From NCBI GenBank assembly GCA_021613535.1, contig CP075492.1:3906001-3970000 (forward strand): 64,000 bases of DNA, read 5' to 3'. The stretch's first letter is position 1. Every line of letters begins with the position of its first letter. This document shows positions 42,736-55,933 of this stretch, piece by piece. The translations under genes and the position numbers were made by a program. The notes beneath the pieces are model-generated. The model was not told where the DNA came from. It did no database searches and saw nothing but the letters and a program-made list of their open reading frames with translations. Origin of the DNA: Adineta vaga (lineage: Eukaryota; Rotifera).

Positions 42736-45262
42736 AATTAGGAGCGGCTTTGAAGACTCGCTTAGTCACAGCGAAAGTTTCGATAGAATAAAAGAGGAGA
42801 CAAAAATCTAAAAATAGAGGAAAAAAAAATCCCAAAAAAAAAATAAAAAAAAAAGTTCTTGATAAAAATGAAAAACAGGGATAATGTTGATTACCCGTCA
42901 TTAATTTCATTAGTTGGATGAAATCTAGAAAGAGAAAAGTTTCAAATAATTGTCTTTTAATTTTGAAATTATTCATTTCACATCGTCATATTCAATTGCC
43001 ATTGATTTAAGTTGAAAATTCACATTCGAAGGAAAAAACCTTGAAAAGATAAATAATGAAAATCTTCTTTTATTTCATTGTTTTTTTCTCGAATTTTATC
43101 ATCAAGTAAAATGTTGTCTTCTTTGGTCGAATACCTTCATCGGAAGGAACACCTTCAAGAAGTATTCATGTCAATGACAAACAAAGTAAATAAACAACAA
43201 CTTGGAAATATTTCACCATTTGTTTAGGTGATGCAACGCGTTGTTTCATTAAATTAATGATTAATAAATGGTCAACGTTTTGATTATTTCATTGTAACTA
43301 ATCATTGATAATGAATGTATGAATGACATGAGTTGATATCATTGTGAAGTATCATTAAGGACGAGTTTTTTTTTTAATCAATTAACTAAACAAATTCAAC
43401 CATGTTGATACATCACAATGTGTCTTGTCCTCCTTTTATCCTTTGTCTTCGGATAGATGTCGCTACAAGATAGTCATATATGATATTTTCTTTTCTGTTC
43501 ATTTTTATTAGAAATAATTTCTATAACATCATGTGTTATGAGAATATTTACGATTATATTCAATTATCACAATAGTAGCAAGGTCAATTTTCTTTCATAT
43601 TTAATATTAAATAATCAAATCAACTTTATACTAAATGTTATTAATTATAGAAACATAGAATATGACTATAATACTTTTAAAGAATTTCGTGCACTTTGAA
43701 TTTAATTGAAGCATTTTTAATATATCTGTATTAGTATAATTCTTTTCCTGTAAAAGTTTTCATTTAATGTCTTTCTGTCAATTAGTTACATTATGATCAT
43801 CATATAGCATTGGACAAATTTAGCATCTTCAAAAAGTAGAGAAACTTGTTATTCCATGATTAATATCAAGAATTTTTATTTATTAACTCTAATATCAAAC
43901 TGAATTGAATGACTTTATATTCTATATAAAATATCAAGTTATTAGTTTTAAAAAAAGCATACGAAGACATTTGGTAATGATACCATAGGTTGAAATTCAA
44001 TTTATTTTCCGAAACGAACCGTATATACTTAAGATTTAGGGTTTTTAACCAAAGCGCCATTCTCTTTGTTGGAACTTTGCTGTGAGTACTATTAGGTAAG
44101 CAAGAAATTCTTCCGTTTTGATACACTATTTTCTATGTAGGTAACAACAGAGCATAGATAGTTGAATTCTTGCCATAGAAAAATACCATTCTAATATCGG
44201 ACAGAAAGAAAAGCTTTCTAGCCAACGTTATGAAATGCATCGATATACTTTAAAATACATAACTTTTGTTCTATAGATGTTTCTATATGGCTATTGATGC
44301 GAATAAGACTTAAAATAGTTTTTAATCGATCACGAATTGCCTCCTAAAGCATATTCTCTTCTATGCATACTGATATTAAAGATTGATATCGATATTATTT
44401 CAGTACTAATACATCAATAGAAGATGATATAGAAATCATAGGTTTTAGATTAATTCATAGTTTTATCTTAAATGAAATCTTTTGTTATCATTTTTGATGT
44501 TCAATTTTGTATGGCAGCATGATTAATCAACAGCAAATATTGAAACTATCATTTGAATAGAGATTATGCTCAAAATAAGAGTACTAACGTCTATCTTGAA
44601 AATCGAAACATACAGCATAGTGTAATTAAATCTATTAAATAATGAATGAATGAATGTTATGTGTTTAGGCTTTCATAATCATTGAGCAAATCTAATACCA
44701 ATAGTTTTAATAATATATTATTGAAGATTTTACTTTTTTTTTATCGTTCGTGACTTTAGAAACGATATCATCTACTGACAGCACATTATTCATTGACAGC
44801 GGGGTACAATGCTTAATACTATGTCAATAATATCATGTTCTATATGATAGATTTTACTTGTAAAGTCTCTATCGAATTCGACATAACCTTCTTCTTAAAT
44901 GTTTTTTCCCCAATTAATAAAACATTCTTTTCGTGAAGTTAGAGCATCGATTTTTTACTAGACATTTTCTGTCTTGTTTCCATTGATGTAAAAGAATGAT
45001 ACTGAAAAGAGAATGCATTTATTTAACACATATCGATAAATTGTTTTTTTTTTCTTTCAAAATTCGTTTGAAAATGAGAAAATAATAATTCTATAATTAT
45101 TTTTCTGCTTCTTTCTTCATAACAAATCATTCATTCATTCATTCATCAAGTAGATGAAATTTTCCGATAAACATGACGAATGGAAATATCATATGACAGA
45201 AACGAATAATTAAATAAACATTTTGTCATCATATAATTGATTGTCTTGTTCGAACGAAAAGT
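42736..45262. other. Gene-poor stretch of 2.5 kb
   Basis: Contains the noncoding part of the proposed ELAV-like first exon (about 42735-42808) and A-rich runs at 42821-42855. A possible 39-base microexon lies around 42897-42935 (FHPTNEIND, phase-compatible with the next exon). An (ATTC)n run lies at 45125-45145. I find no RRM1/RRM2 exons and no other gene. Confidence 0.4.
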
Positions 45263-46593
45263 CTATATCTGTTGTGGTTGTTGCTTATGAGCATATTGTT
45301 TTATTGAACGCTGAACATAACGACGAGGACAAAGAAGTTTCATAAATGCCAAACGAAATTCTCTTGATGTTAATGCATATAATAGAAAGTTGAGCTAAAC
45401 AAAACAAAAGATATTCAATTAATGTAAGAAAATGATCTAAACATACAGCAGAATTTGTATAACCAAGCCAAGTAAAAAGACGAAAGAGTTGTTCTTTAGA
45501 ATTTTCAAAATTCAAACGAAATACACCGGTAAGAGCGAGAAAAACAAAAAATGGTAACCAACATGCAATGAATACGCCCATGACAACACCTAAAACTTTG
45601 GTTGCCTTATGTTCACGAGAAAATCGTGACCAAGTTTGTGTACGACGAAGTCTACGTAGACGATGAACAAATAAAAGAGGAAAGGAAACAGGTGCAAGTG
45701 CAGAATGTGTAGTTGATGTTGTTAAACGTGGAAGTGATGGTGATCGAGAATATTTTCCTCGATGTATTCTTAAGGTTATCTTCTCTGGTGTATTCGATAT
45801 GGCATTGATATTTTCGATAGTTGTTGCTGCTGAAAGATTTCGACTTTTTGAAGAACGAAAACAAAATCGAGGTATTAATGGCGATAATTGATATGTTTCA
45901 CCGCTCGTTGTTTGTTTATAACCTTGTCGAAATGCAATCATTTGTCGACGAGCAAAAATTAAAATTCGTCCATAAACAAATACCATAATTAATAATGGAA
46001 TATAGAAAGAAACGGAAGATGAAACTAAAATAAATACGGGATCAGAAGGAAATTCACATCGTTCAGATTTTGTTTCATTAATAAAAGTTCTATTCGATAC
46101 TAAAAAGAAACTTTTCTGAGCTTTTACATATGTTTATAAATAATAAATTACCGAATGAAGTACTTTGTCCTCCTAGAACCATTATTGTTGGACCGGCAAT
46201 AATTGCTGAACAAAACCAAATACCTGCAATAACAATTGATGAATGACGAGCTATAAATGATCGTGGATATCGAATAGGTGAAGTAATTGCTATATATCGA
46301 TCAAGTGCGATAACACATAAAGCAAGAATGGATGCTGTTGATGCTCCAACATCGGATATATGCCATAGTTGACATAAAAAATGAAAAGGAGAAGGAGTTA
46401 TTAATTCAAAACAAATCGCTAATGGAATAACAATTATTCCAACGCAAAGATCTGCTACTGCCAATGAAACAATATAATAATATGTTGCTGAATGTAATGT
46501 TGTTTCCCGATAGACAGCTAGTATAACCAGAAGATTACCCAATAAAGTTAAAAAACATATAAAAACTAATAGCCAAATTGCTGGAAGAATCAT
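45263..46593 (-). CDS. Aminergic-type rhodopsin-family GPCR
   Basis: Exons 46593-46152, 46099-45447 and 45394-45263; 408 aa. The N terminus is only a few residues, so helix 1 (WLLVFICFLTLLGNLLVIL) follows almost directly. Helix 2 has SLAVADL (Asp2.50, residue 48). Helix 3 carries Asp81 in the amine-binding position (WHISDVGAST), followed by ALDRYIAI. Helix 5 has SSSVSFYIPL. A long third intracellular loop (about residues 215-300) is basic and Ser-rich. Helix 6 has GVFIACWLPFFVFL, the aminergic CWxPFF motif. Helix 7 reads WLGYTNSA, then N-F-L-L-Y across the last intron, so the Pro of NPxxY is replaced by Phe. The layout fits a dopamine/octopamine/serotonin-like receptor; the ligand cannot be assigned. 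One GT-AG intron lies after helix 4 and one inside helix 7. Confidence 0.88.
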
Positions 46594-48014
46594 TTTTATT
46601 TTCTTAATATGTACTTTGATATGAAGTGATCATTAGTTGTAGTTGTCGAACTTCATCCTTATTCTTCTTTGTGTATTAAGAGTAATTCTGTCTGTCTAAT
46701 CATGAATAGGAAAAAAGAAGTTCATCGCCGTCGTTCTAATATCATTGATTGTTCTCTTCTTCCTTTCTTGGTTCGTTTCTCTTGAACAAAATGATGATCT
46801 ATATAGAACAAGTTTCTCTCGCTCGAGTGATCGATGATGACGAAGGTCGGTGGTAAGAAAAAGCGACAACTCGGATTCAATTACTGATAAGGCGCGTGTG
46901 ATCTACATACAACCCAATTAAACTGATGCAAGAGACGTTCGATATAGTTAACGTTTCGTTGTTTTCTTCAGTATTCTCTTTTGTACAAGCTACATATATA
47001 TATCTCTATAATAATATTCTCAAGGTCGTACATCGACATACAATTTCACTCTTGTATTATCATCCGCTTCTTTTTCATACCAACTGGTATGTATATCAAT
47101 GGGAAAAACATCTTAAATGACATTTATTGACGACTATTAATCTTTTTCCTACATCTATCTTATGTTTATTTGTCGACATTTACATCGAGAAGAAAATATA
47201 ATTATATCTTGTTTTGGTCTTATCCAAATAATTGATTTTAACTAAAATAAAAATGAGAAATGTTCATTCATTTTCAATAATATCTTTTCTTGATAGAAAT
47301 GACATTTATAGATATTCTTTCATATGATTTTCTTAAGAATAGAAAAAAAAACAATTATTCTTATCGATCGATTAGTTCTGCATGATTAAATGATTGATAT
47401 CAACGGACAATTTCTAAGATCAATATCATTGATATAAGCTAATAACATTAATCGAAATGTACTACTCAATTTCCGATTACAATAATATTCAAGATGATTC
47501 GTTTTATAAATATCTCGTCATGTTCATGATCATCATAGTTCGAAATGAATGTTTCCTTTCTTAAGTTCAAATTACAGAAAAAAATATTGATTAATAATGA
47601 TACAAGAAATCATTAGTATTCATGACAAAACAAAATCTTAGATTGAATGAACAGTAATTAAAACTATATTCTTTCATTGAATACAGAGAAGATATTCATG
47701 TCACGGATTCGATTTTGTCCTTTTTTTTCAAAACATTATTATTAAGAAAAGAAGAATAAAAGAATTCTTGTTCCTATAAACTGTAACATTAGTCTTTTAT
47801 TGATTGGAATATTTTCGAAAATAGTAGATATGATCATTCCTGGCCCGTTGATTCATTTTTCTTTATAACGTCGCCATTACTTCAGACAACGTCATATAAC
47901 ACGTGAAACGTGTGAATATACGGGAGAAAGAAAAGAAAAAAAAAGAAAAAGCTACTATGGCGATGTAGCAATGTAATATTTGATAAGTTTTTGGTATAGT
48001 GCACTCAAAGAGCT
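46594..48014. other. Intergenic, divergent promoters of the GPCR and GCLC
   Basis: No gene seen. About 100 bases before the GCLC start, at 47899-47913, a perfect 6+3+6 inverted repeat (ACACGT-GAA-ACGTGT) contains an E-box core CACGTG, a possible bHLH or stress-factor site. Confidence 0.4.
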
Positions 48015-50606
48015 ATGGGTCTTTTATCCAAAGGTCGTCCATTAAAATGGACACAAATCAAAGATGCATTGCCACAAATTCGAACTTATGGTGTTGATCA
48101 ATTGTTACATGTTTATCGTAAATGTAAAGATCGTCACGGAGATGCATTTACGTGGGGAGATGAAGTATGAAATTGCAAGTAAAAAATTTCTTTCTATTAT
48201 TTTATTTTGAAGCTCGAATTAACGTTGGTTAGATTTGATCATGAAAATAAAAGAGTTCAATTATTATTGAAAGCTCATGAATTATTACCAATTTTACATA
48301 AACTAAATGAAGGAATCAAAGACGGGTAAGTTATCTTTCTTTCTTTTTAGTGAATCATTTATTATATATTGCACAGTGGCATCTATCGATATATATATAT
48401 ATATACTTTTCTTCTTGAAGAGCGTGTCGTATAGCTTGGCATCCTGAAGCATGTAATTTTGTTGTTGAAGGTGTTCCATCTGAACCATACGGATTTTTAC
48501 CTTCACATTTTAATACTGTCGAAGCAAATATGCGATTAAGACGAGAACAAGTACAAAAACTTTTAGCAGAACAATCGGATTGTGATTTTATTTTGAATAT
48601 TGCTGCTTTTCCAAGGTAAAAATCCTTTCATTAATAAATTGATCACATCTGAAATTTTAAAGATATGGTCAAGGAGAATATACGCATCCGGCTATTGAAT
48701 ATGGTTCTGATTGTTCTGCAGAGAAATCATTATGTTTCCCTGATTCATTGATTTCACCGATTCATCCACGAACGAAGTAAATTTACTTACTTTGTTTCAT
48801 CTTTATAATTAGTCGATCTCTGTGTAGATCTTTATCAGAAAATACAAACGACCGACGTCAAGGAAAAGCTTGCATTAATATACCTAGTATGTACATCTTT
48901 ACAACTTTCAAAAATTAACTAAATTCGACTTCGAACGAATCACTTCATATTTATTTCAATAGTACATTTTCTTTTTATATAGCAGAAGATTCTCAGCGCA
49001 AAGATATGATTCTTTTAGTTATGATTGCATCTGCTTGCTATTATAGTCTTACTCACAATATACGAAAGAAAGAACGAGGAAATGGACTATTGACATATTT
49101 CTTTTCTTTATTTTGTTTTTAAGTACATTCATGTTCTATTATCCACGAATGAAATTTTTAGTATTCAAAGATTCTTCAACACCGTCTCCATTTTGTGATG
49201 AAATTTTTAAAGATAATCCCAATATAAAAGATGATCATATTCATTTGGATAGTACAGCAGCTGGTTGGGGTTGTTGTTGTTTACAAGTAACATTTCAAGC
49301 TGAATCATTTGAAGGAAGTCTTCATCTTTATGATCAATTATTACCATTATGTCCAATCATGGTAAGTTTCTTTTCGATTCGAAAAATTAAGTTATTATAT
49401 CGTTATATAAATAGTTATGTTTGAGTGCAGCATGTCCAATATGGCGTGGATATTTATCCGATATTGACTGTCGATGGAATATCATTAGTGAAGCTGCTGA
49501 TGATCGAACAGTTGAAGAAAAAAAACAACAAAACCTTTTGTCACGTTATAGTTCAGCACCATTCTATTTAACTGAAGAAAACAAACATCTGAACGATATG
49601 GATTATCCGGTTTCTGAAACTGTTATGACAAAATTGATTGCTGAAGGTAAATTAATATAGAGAAGAAAATCATATTTATTGATCTTATAGGCATGCCTGA
49701 AACATTATCACGTCATTTTGGTCATTTATTTATTCGTGATCCATTGGTAATTCTCGATGAATTTCTTCATCCAACTGATGATACAAGCTCATATCATTTT
49801 GAAGTTTGTTATTGATCATTTAAAAACGGTATTTTTTTGAGAATTAAATATTGTTTTAGAATCTAAATTCTCTGGTATGGAATACATTACGTCTGAAACC
49901 ACCACCATTAGACGATGATTTAATGGGATGGAGAGTCGAATTTCGACCGATGGATGTAAAGTTATTTGATAATCATAGATCAATGTAGAAAAGAAAATTT
50001 AAACTTATCTTTTTAGATTCAAATGACGGATTTTGGTAATGCTGCACTTACTGTCTTCTTAGCGTTGATGACTAGGGTTATCCTAACATATAAGCTTGAT
50101 TTTGGTATTCCAATTTCTCAAGTGAATGAAAATATGAATAGAGCTCATAATCGTGATTCAGCACGTCAAGAAAAATTCTATTTCCGATTTGGTAATGAAG
50201 TATCTGAAATGTGTATGAATGAGATTATCAATGGGAACAAAGCTTTTTCTGGTCTAGTTCCTTTAACACGACAATATATTGGTGAAAGAGAGGATATTGA
50301 TGCTGATACAAGATTTACTATTGAACAGTATCTTTTACTTGTCTCGAAACGTGCATCCGGTAATTAGGTTTGTCTTCACTAAATTCAATTAAATGCTGTT
50401 TTACTCTAGGAACTCTATTGACAAATGCTTCTTGGATTAGACAATTTGTTCTATCACATCCATTATATAAAAAAGACTCCGTTGTATCTGAAGAAATTCA
50501 ATATGACCTTGTTCGAAAAATGGAACAGATATCTAATGGACATGAAGATTGTCCACAAATTAAACATCCAAATATGGAAACACATACTGATTTACATGCT
50601 CAATAA
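48015..50606 (+). CDS. GCLC: Glutamate-cysteine ligase catalytic subunit
   Basis: Eleven exons: 48015-48164, 48213-48325, 48421-48615, 48663-48776, 48828-48886, 49162-49361, 49415-49646, 49691-49803, 49860-49955, 50017-50359 and 50410-50606. The product is 603 aa, slightly under animal GCLC (about 637). Family blocks run end to end: MGLLSKGRPLKW, DAFTWGDELE (the Glu metal/substrate site), FNTVEANMRLRRE, INIPIFKDSSTPSPF, CCCLQVTFQAES, SAACPIWRGYLSDIDCRWN, LFIRDPLVI, GWRVEFRPMD, LTRVILTYKLDF and KRASGTL. It makes gamma-glutamylcysteine, the rate-limiting step of glutathione synthesis, in the cytosol. Ten of the introns' signals are GT-AG with lengths mostly 44-95 bases; the exception is intron 5 (275 bases), which contains an open stretch that does not fit the family. 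No regulatory GCLM subunit is present here. Confidence 0.96.
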
Positions 50607-51237
50607 AAATAACTCTGTTTTGCTTATTGTGCCTTTTAATAATAGTTGAAAAATATTTATTCAAGCTTTTGCTTAAAAATATATATTATTGAATCTGTAT
50701 CATCTATGATAAACATTATAAGCGACAACTATTCTATTAATTATTCTAATAACATGTTCATTTAATCAAATTAAATAACAGTTATAAATTCAAAGTTTTT
50801 TTTCGTTAGTTTGCTCTTCAATATAGATTATCACTGATAATGGAAGATTTTAATTCTTTCATTTTATTAAATAATACTTTAAATGATATTATTTAAAAAG
50901 CTATTGATGATTTATTATCAAGAATAGAATCAAAATCATTGTTCAACAAAGAATAAAATTTTGTTTATCTAGATGTTTTTTTACATGTTGATGTTTGATA
51001 AACTTTGAATAAAATAGCTACTATAATTACGATGAATATTATAAAGGAATAATCAAATAGTTCAATTTGTCAAGTGTCTACACATAATCTCTCATACGTT
51101 CACTTCAGTTAAGAATGGAAGATATCTATAAAATATAATGACTAATAGGAAATAAAGAAAAGAAAACAATGAATTAGAGTCTATAAAAATGAATGAACAT
51201 GTTTGACAGTAATGAATCTTTTGTACATAATATAAAA
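50607..51237. other. Intergenic, no gene seen
   Basis: Very AT-rich spacer between GCLC and the F-box gene; 3' UTR of GCLC and promoter of the next gene only. Confidence 0.45.
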
Positions 51238-52753
51238 ATGGACAGTAAGTAATTGTTTATGAAAATTTAATCATTAATAAATAAGAGATTTATCTATTTT
51301 TATAGAATCAACAAATTTACTTTCATTACCCAATGAATTATTCCTCAATAACATTTTTATTTATCTTCATTCAATAGATCTATTAAATGCATTTGGTCAT
51401 TTGGAAAATTATCGTTTAAATTCTCTTCTTTATTCATATATTCATCATCTTGATTTATTAACTACTGATACATCTGTTGTTTTAATTAATAGATGGTTAT
51501 TTTTTTTGTCGTTTTTGAAAACTGATACAATCTTATCACTTCGAATCAATCCTAATCACTTTGATTATTCACTTTCTTCAATATTCCCAAGACTCAATCG
51601 TCTCGATCTTCAAATGACAGAAGTTTGTGAAAGTATTTCTCAAATTCTCGTATCAACTCGACTTAAATCACTTTCTATCACTTTAACTTCTGAAAAACCT
51701 GAAAGAATAAAAGGATTAACTTCATTTATATGGCATTTCGATAGTTGTCTGGAAAGTTTAATAACTTCAAATTGTTTTATACTGGATAAAGATGATCTAT
51801 ATTCTTCATCATCATCATCACTTATGATCAATCGAAATCTCACTCGTTTATCACTCGATTTGGCTCATATTTGTTTTGCAATTATTTTAATGCCATTTGT
51901 TCCTGCTCTTGAACATTTCGAACTTCGTCTTCATAATATTTATAATCAATCATCAGCTTTGAAATCAAAATTTTTGCAAGAACGAGAATGGCCTACAAAA
52001 GTTCGATTATTACGTTTTATTGCTCATGATCAATTGATGGATACAACAAGTTTCTGTGATTTTGTTAAACGTTTTTCTTTATCACTTGAATATTTATCAT
52101 TCTATATCAGTACAGGTCAACGTTTTCTTATGGCAACGAGACGAACGTTCGAAATACATTTACTTGATTATTTACCAAATTTAAAATCAATCGATTTTTG
52201 TGTTCATAGTGGTTTATTGAATTTTGAAATTGATCGTCGTCATACATTTGATCATTGGACAAAGAAACAAATTATTTCAATATATTATTCACGTCAATAT
52301 CTCACTCGAATGACAATTCCATTTACTTTCAATCGACTTGAATATGTATCGAATGAATTTATTGATTATCATTGTAATTATAATCAATCGAATTTCATTC
52401 TATCGTTTTCATCAATTGTTATGATTACTTTTTTTTCTTATGAGAAATTACATCTGACATTATTCACATTTATACAACAGACATGTCCATCTTTAAATTA
52501 TCTTCGATTTAAAAAGTATTGTAATTTAGATGATGATCTAATTTTAAACACAAAATTAATATTCTCAACAGTTACTAAACTTTGTCTTAGTGATGTTACA
52601 TCTATCGATCATTCTATTCTATGTTGTCTTCTATCTTTAACACCTAATCTTAAATATTTAACTGCTCGACAATGTCATCTAACTACAATTGACACTAACA
52701 TGCTCGAACATCTTCTTAAAATAACAATAATCAAATGTAATTCATATTCTTAA
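51238..52753 (+). CDS. F-box protein with leucine-rich, bdelloid-type C-terminal region
   Basis: Exon 1 is only 7 bases (51238-51244, ATGGACA), followed by a 61-base intron (GTAAGT...TTATAG) and exon 2 at 51306-52753; 484 aa. The join restores a complete F-box at the N terminus (NLLSLPNELFLNNIFIYLHS, then IDLLNAFGHL). After it comes a long region with irregular LRR-like strands (LSLRINPNHF, LNRLDLQMTEV, LKSLSITLTS, LEHFELRLHN, LEYLSFYIST, LNYLRFKKYC, LKYLTARQCHL). Such F-box/LRR proteins form large families in bdelloids. The F-box should bind Skp1 in an SCF ubiquitin ligase and the LRR region should choose the substrate, which is unknown. The tiny first exon means the F-box is easily lost from automated models. 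Confidence 0.85.
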
Positions 52754-53869
52754 GAAATTTAATCGAATTTATTAACTTTATTCTAAAAAATAGAAAATGC
52801 CATTTAAAATAAACTTAATACTATCGAGGGAACTATCTGAGGCGCTAAAAACCTTTTCGACCGAGGACATGATGGTTAGATATACGCTAAGTTGGTTCGG
52901 GCGCAAGTTGCTTTTAAGAGGAGTTATGAATTTTTCAAGTTACGAGTGAAATAGCAGTTTTAATTCTAAACCTTAGTTTTTACACCATATAGTATTGGCG
53001 CATAGTAATGAAGTTTTTCTTGTTACATCTATCTCAATCAATTATGTTGATGATTTCAAATACGAGTTAAAAAGGATAAAGGAGCTAAAGAAAGTAACAT
53101 TATCAACATTTTCTCGCGTTGGTAGCTTTTCATCTGTTATTATTTATGAAAAATAACAGTTTGAAGACGTTTTGTCAGAATATTTTTAGTCAGAGCAAAT
53201 TATCTTTTGGAGAGTCATAAACCTGTTTGCCTGTTTCTTTCGTCGATCTGAGAAAGTATACTTTTTTCTACAAGATAAATGGCATTAGACTTTATCTTCT
53301 TTTGTATGTAAGTGTGAACAATAAAAAGAGGGAACAAGAAAAAGTTTTGAAAAATCATAAAGCATAATGTCTAGTTCTATTAGTTAGATATTATGAGTAT
53401 GGTAATTAAGAAAAAAGTCTTGGAAACATAATACTATGCGACAATAGCTACATTGTATGAATGCAAATTGATCACATGCAGGTGTATCGCAGTAGTCTTG
53501 TGTAAATTTGAAACAAGTTTCCCTTACTGTTTGAAAAAAGGCCGCGGATCAGTGTCAGTACGTGAGCTCAATGAATCGTCACACTTTACGATAACGCCAT
53601 CCATCGTATTAAATTAAATTGATGTAAAAAAAATAATAAGAACTTTATTTTAAGAAATAATTTAAGTAATATATTTTTCTCAAATCTTTTCAATCAAAGT
53701 AGATGTCACTACTCGTCATATATCTAACTTTGATTGGCATTTCGGACTATACTTTATGTCACCGGATGACTATGCCTGATGTGACGTGCTATTTGATTTG
53801 CTCATATTAACATAAAATACCTTTGTCTATATTGACTAAATTTTCTTTTTCATTAAATCAATAGCAAAC
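52754..53869. other. Intergenic, no gene seen
   Basis: Slightly less AT-rich patches at 52820-52940 and 53540-53590, but no frame or similarity I can name. Confidence 0.4.
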
Positions 53870-55229
53870 ATGCCGAAGCAATCTCAAAATGAAATTGATC
53901 AGATGATTCAACGAGCACGAGTAAAATATTAAAAAACAATTATAAATATTTCATACAGATACAATTGTTCATTTTTTTCAGCCATCAAATCGTGATTTAG
54001 TTCGTCGAGATCTTATGCAAGGAATTAATTCAACAGTTAGTAATTTAGTTTTAAAACTATGTGAATATTATTATAATGATGGAACATCAAAAGAATTACT
54101 TTGTTTATGTGGAACAGTGATGTGTCAATATAAAGGAAGTCGATATAACATTCCAATTGAAATATGGCTTCAAAATGATCATCCAAATAGTGCACCATTA
54201 GCATATGTTAAACCGACACTAGACATGTATGTATCACAGACAAGTCGAGATGTTCATCCTGATGGAACTATTATTATACCTTATATAAGAAACTGGCGTC
54301 ATGTAAGATTTTCTTGTTTATAGTTCAATTTGGATGTGGATTTAGATTTCATTTCATTTTAGCCAAATAGTGATTTAAATCATTTATTAAATGCAATGTC
54401 GGAAGCATTTAGTCAATCTCCTCCTGTTTTTTCAAGTGGTGGTTCTACAACACCTTATCCAACATCGACAGCATCAATGCCTACACCACAAACATTCATA
54501 ACGAATACAGGACCAAGTACATCACAATCATATCCACATGGATATCCACAAACACAAATTCCACAAGATATTTATCGAGAATCTCTTCAAACAGCTGTTC
54601 TTGATAAAGTTCGAATTCGTCTCGATGAAACAATTCAAATAGGTAATGCACAAATTGATTCACTTCGAAGAACGGAACAGGATTTAACAGATGGTCAAAA
54701 GAAACTTCAGACATTGATTAATGATGCTCAACAACAACAAGTCCAAGCACAAGTAATTACTGTTCTTTTCCTTTTCTCTACCTGTAACGTCGATTCTTTT
54801 TCTAGAATTATATTACAAATCTTCGAGCGAAAACAAATGAAATGTTAGAGGCAGCACAGAAAATGCCATCATCAGGAAAAGAAAATTCAGTTAAAGATGA
54901 TGCTCTTATTACACCTGCACCTGTTTATAAACAGTAAATTTCTTTATTTCTTTTCTATATTCAAAATTCTTCCTTTTTCTTGTAAAGACTTTTACAAGCT
55001 TATGCTGAAGAACATGCCATTCAAGATTTATTATATTATCTTGCTGATGGACTTCGTAAAGAATCAATTGGATTAGATATTTACTTAAAAGTATGTTCTT
55101 TCATTCTTTTTTCCCAATAAATTAATCTATTTTCGTCTATAGCATGTGAGAGAACTCTCTCGAAAGCAATTTATCTTGCGAGCAACAATGCATCGATGTC
55201 GTCAAATTGCTGGTTTATCTGTTAAATAG
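53870..55229 (+). CDS. TSG101: TSG101 / Vps23, ESCRT-I subunit
   Basis: Six exons: 53870-53920, 53982-54302, 54363-54752, 54806-54933, 54988-55090 and 55143-55229; 359 aa (human 390). The N-terminal UEV domain (about 20-145) has VSNLVLKLCEYYY, GTVMCQYKGSRYNIPIEIWL, HPNSAPLAYVKPT and YIRNWRHPNSDLNHLL, and lacks the E2 catalytic Cys, as expected. A Pro/Ser/Thr-rich linker (about 150-200) leads to a coiled coil (RIRLDETIQIGNAQIDSL through LINDAQQQQVQAQ). The C-terminal steadiness box is typical (YAEEHAIQDLLYYLADGLRK, IGLDIYLKHVRELSRKQF, MHRCRQIAGL). The protein binds P(T/S)AP motifs and ubiquitin and sorts cargo into multivesicular bodies. All introns are 52-61 bases, GT-AG. Confidence 0.96.
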
Positions 55230-55272
55230 ACGTTTTTCTTTTCGTTCAATAAAAAAGTTTAAAAAAACTGAA

Positions 55273-55345
55273 TGGAGGCTCCGGGCATCGATCCCGGTGC
55301 CTCTCGCATGCAAAGCGAGCGCTCTACCGTGTGAGCTAAGCCCCC
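55273..55345 (-). tRNA. tRNA-Ala (anticodon TGC)
   Basis: 73 bases on the minus strand fold into a full cloverleaf. The acceptor stem GGGGGCT pairs with AGCCTCC (one G-U). The D arm is GCTC/GAGC. The anticodon stem is CTCGC/GCGAG around the loop TTTGCAT, giving anticodon TGC (Ala). The T arm is CCGGG/CCCGG with loop ATCGATG. The discriminator base is A. No intron. It sits 44 bases downstream of the TSG101 stop, on the opposite strand. Confidence 0.96.
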
Positions 55346-55933
55346 TATGAATGTTCGCTTCTTCTAATTATTTTATTTTATATTATACTTCAGAACTTCA
55401 ATAAATAACTTAATTATTCTTCAGTAGTCAATCTGTGCATGTTGATAAACTCTTATCGTAGTTACTAAGGTAACAATCTTTTGCTTTGAAACAAAACTGT
55501 CGAATGTCATTGATTAGTATTCTAATACTTCATCTTCAGTATGATTGATGCCTGTACATTTCTTCGTCTTTTTTTAACTTGTTGAACGTAGCTGTAAAAT
55601 AACTGTATAAGTATTGCTTTGCAATTGCATGTGCTTTCAAGTGTATACTTTTCAATGAAATAATAGGATAATAAAAATTGACGAAATAAATAAAAGAGTA
55701 TTAATATTGTTCTTTCTTTTCACACTCTTTGAATGTTTTACAATCATTGATACGCTTCCAATTGATGATTTAATGAGAAAATCTCAGATCTAGCTATGTA
55801 CAATCAAAATAGAATAGATTTCTTCAGACAAATATATATTAAACAAAGACAATACTATTTAATCAGTCGAATATGTTTATATTCATTTTTATTAAAGGGT
55901 GACTAAGTGATAAAAAAAGCATGAAAAAATCCA
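55346..55933. other. Intergenic, no gene seen
   Basis: Spacer upstream of the tRNA and downstream of the small membrane protein gene. Nothing recognised. Confidence 0.45.

Noticed and set aside
42892-42935. Microexon FHPTNEIND upstream of the ELAV-like gene
   Set aside because: Phase fits the next exon but no upstream ATG exon joins it with a GT donor in the right phase; kept only as a possible alternative.
42725-42976. Phe-rich minus-strand open frame upstream of the ELAV-like gene
   Set aside because: Composed of A/T homopolymer tracts read as Phe/Lys; crosses clear splice signals and has no protein-like pattern.
49001-49123. Open stretch after an AG in GCLC intron 5 as a possible exon
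   Set aside because: It would put unrelated residues and a stop between INIP and FKDSSTPSPF; skipping to the acceptor at 49160-49161 restores the family sequence exactly.
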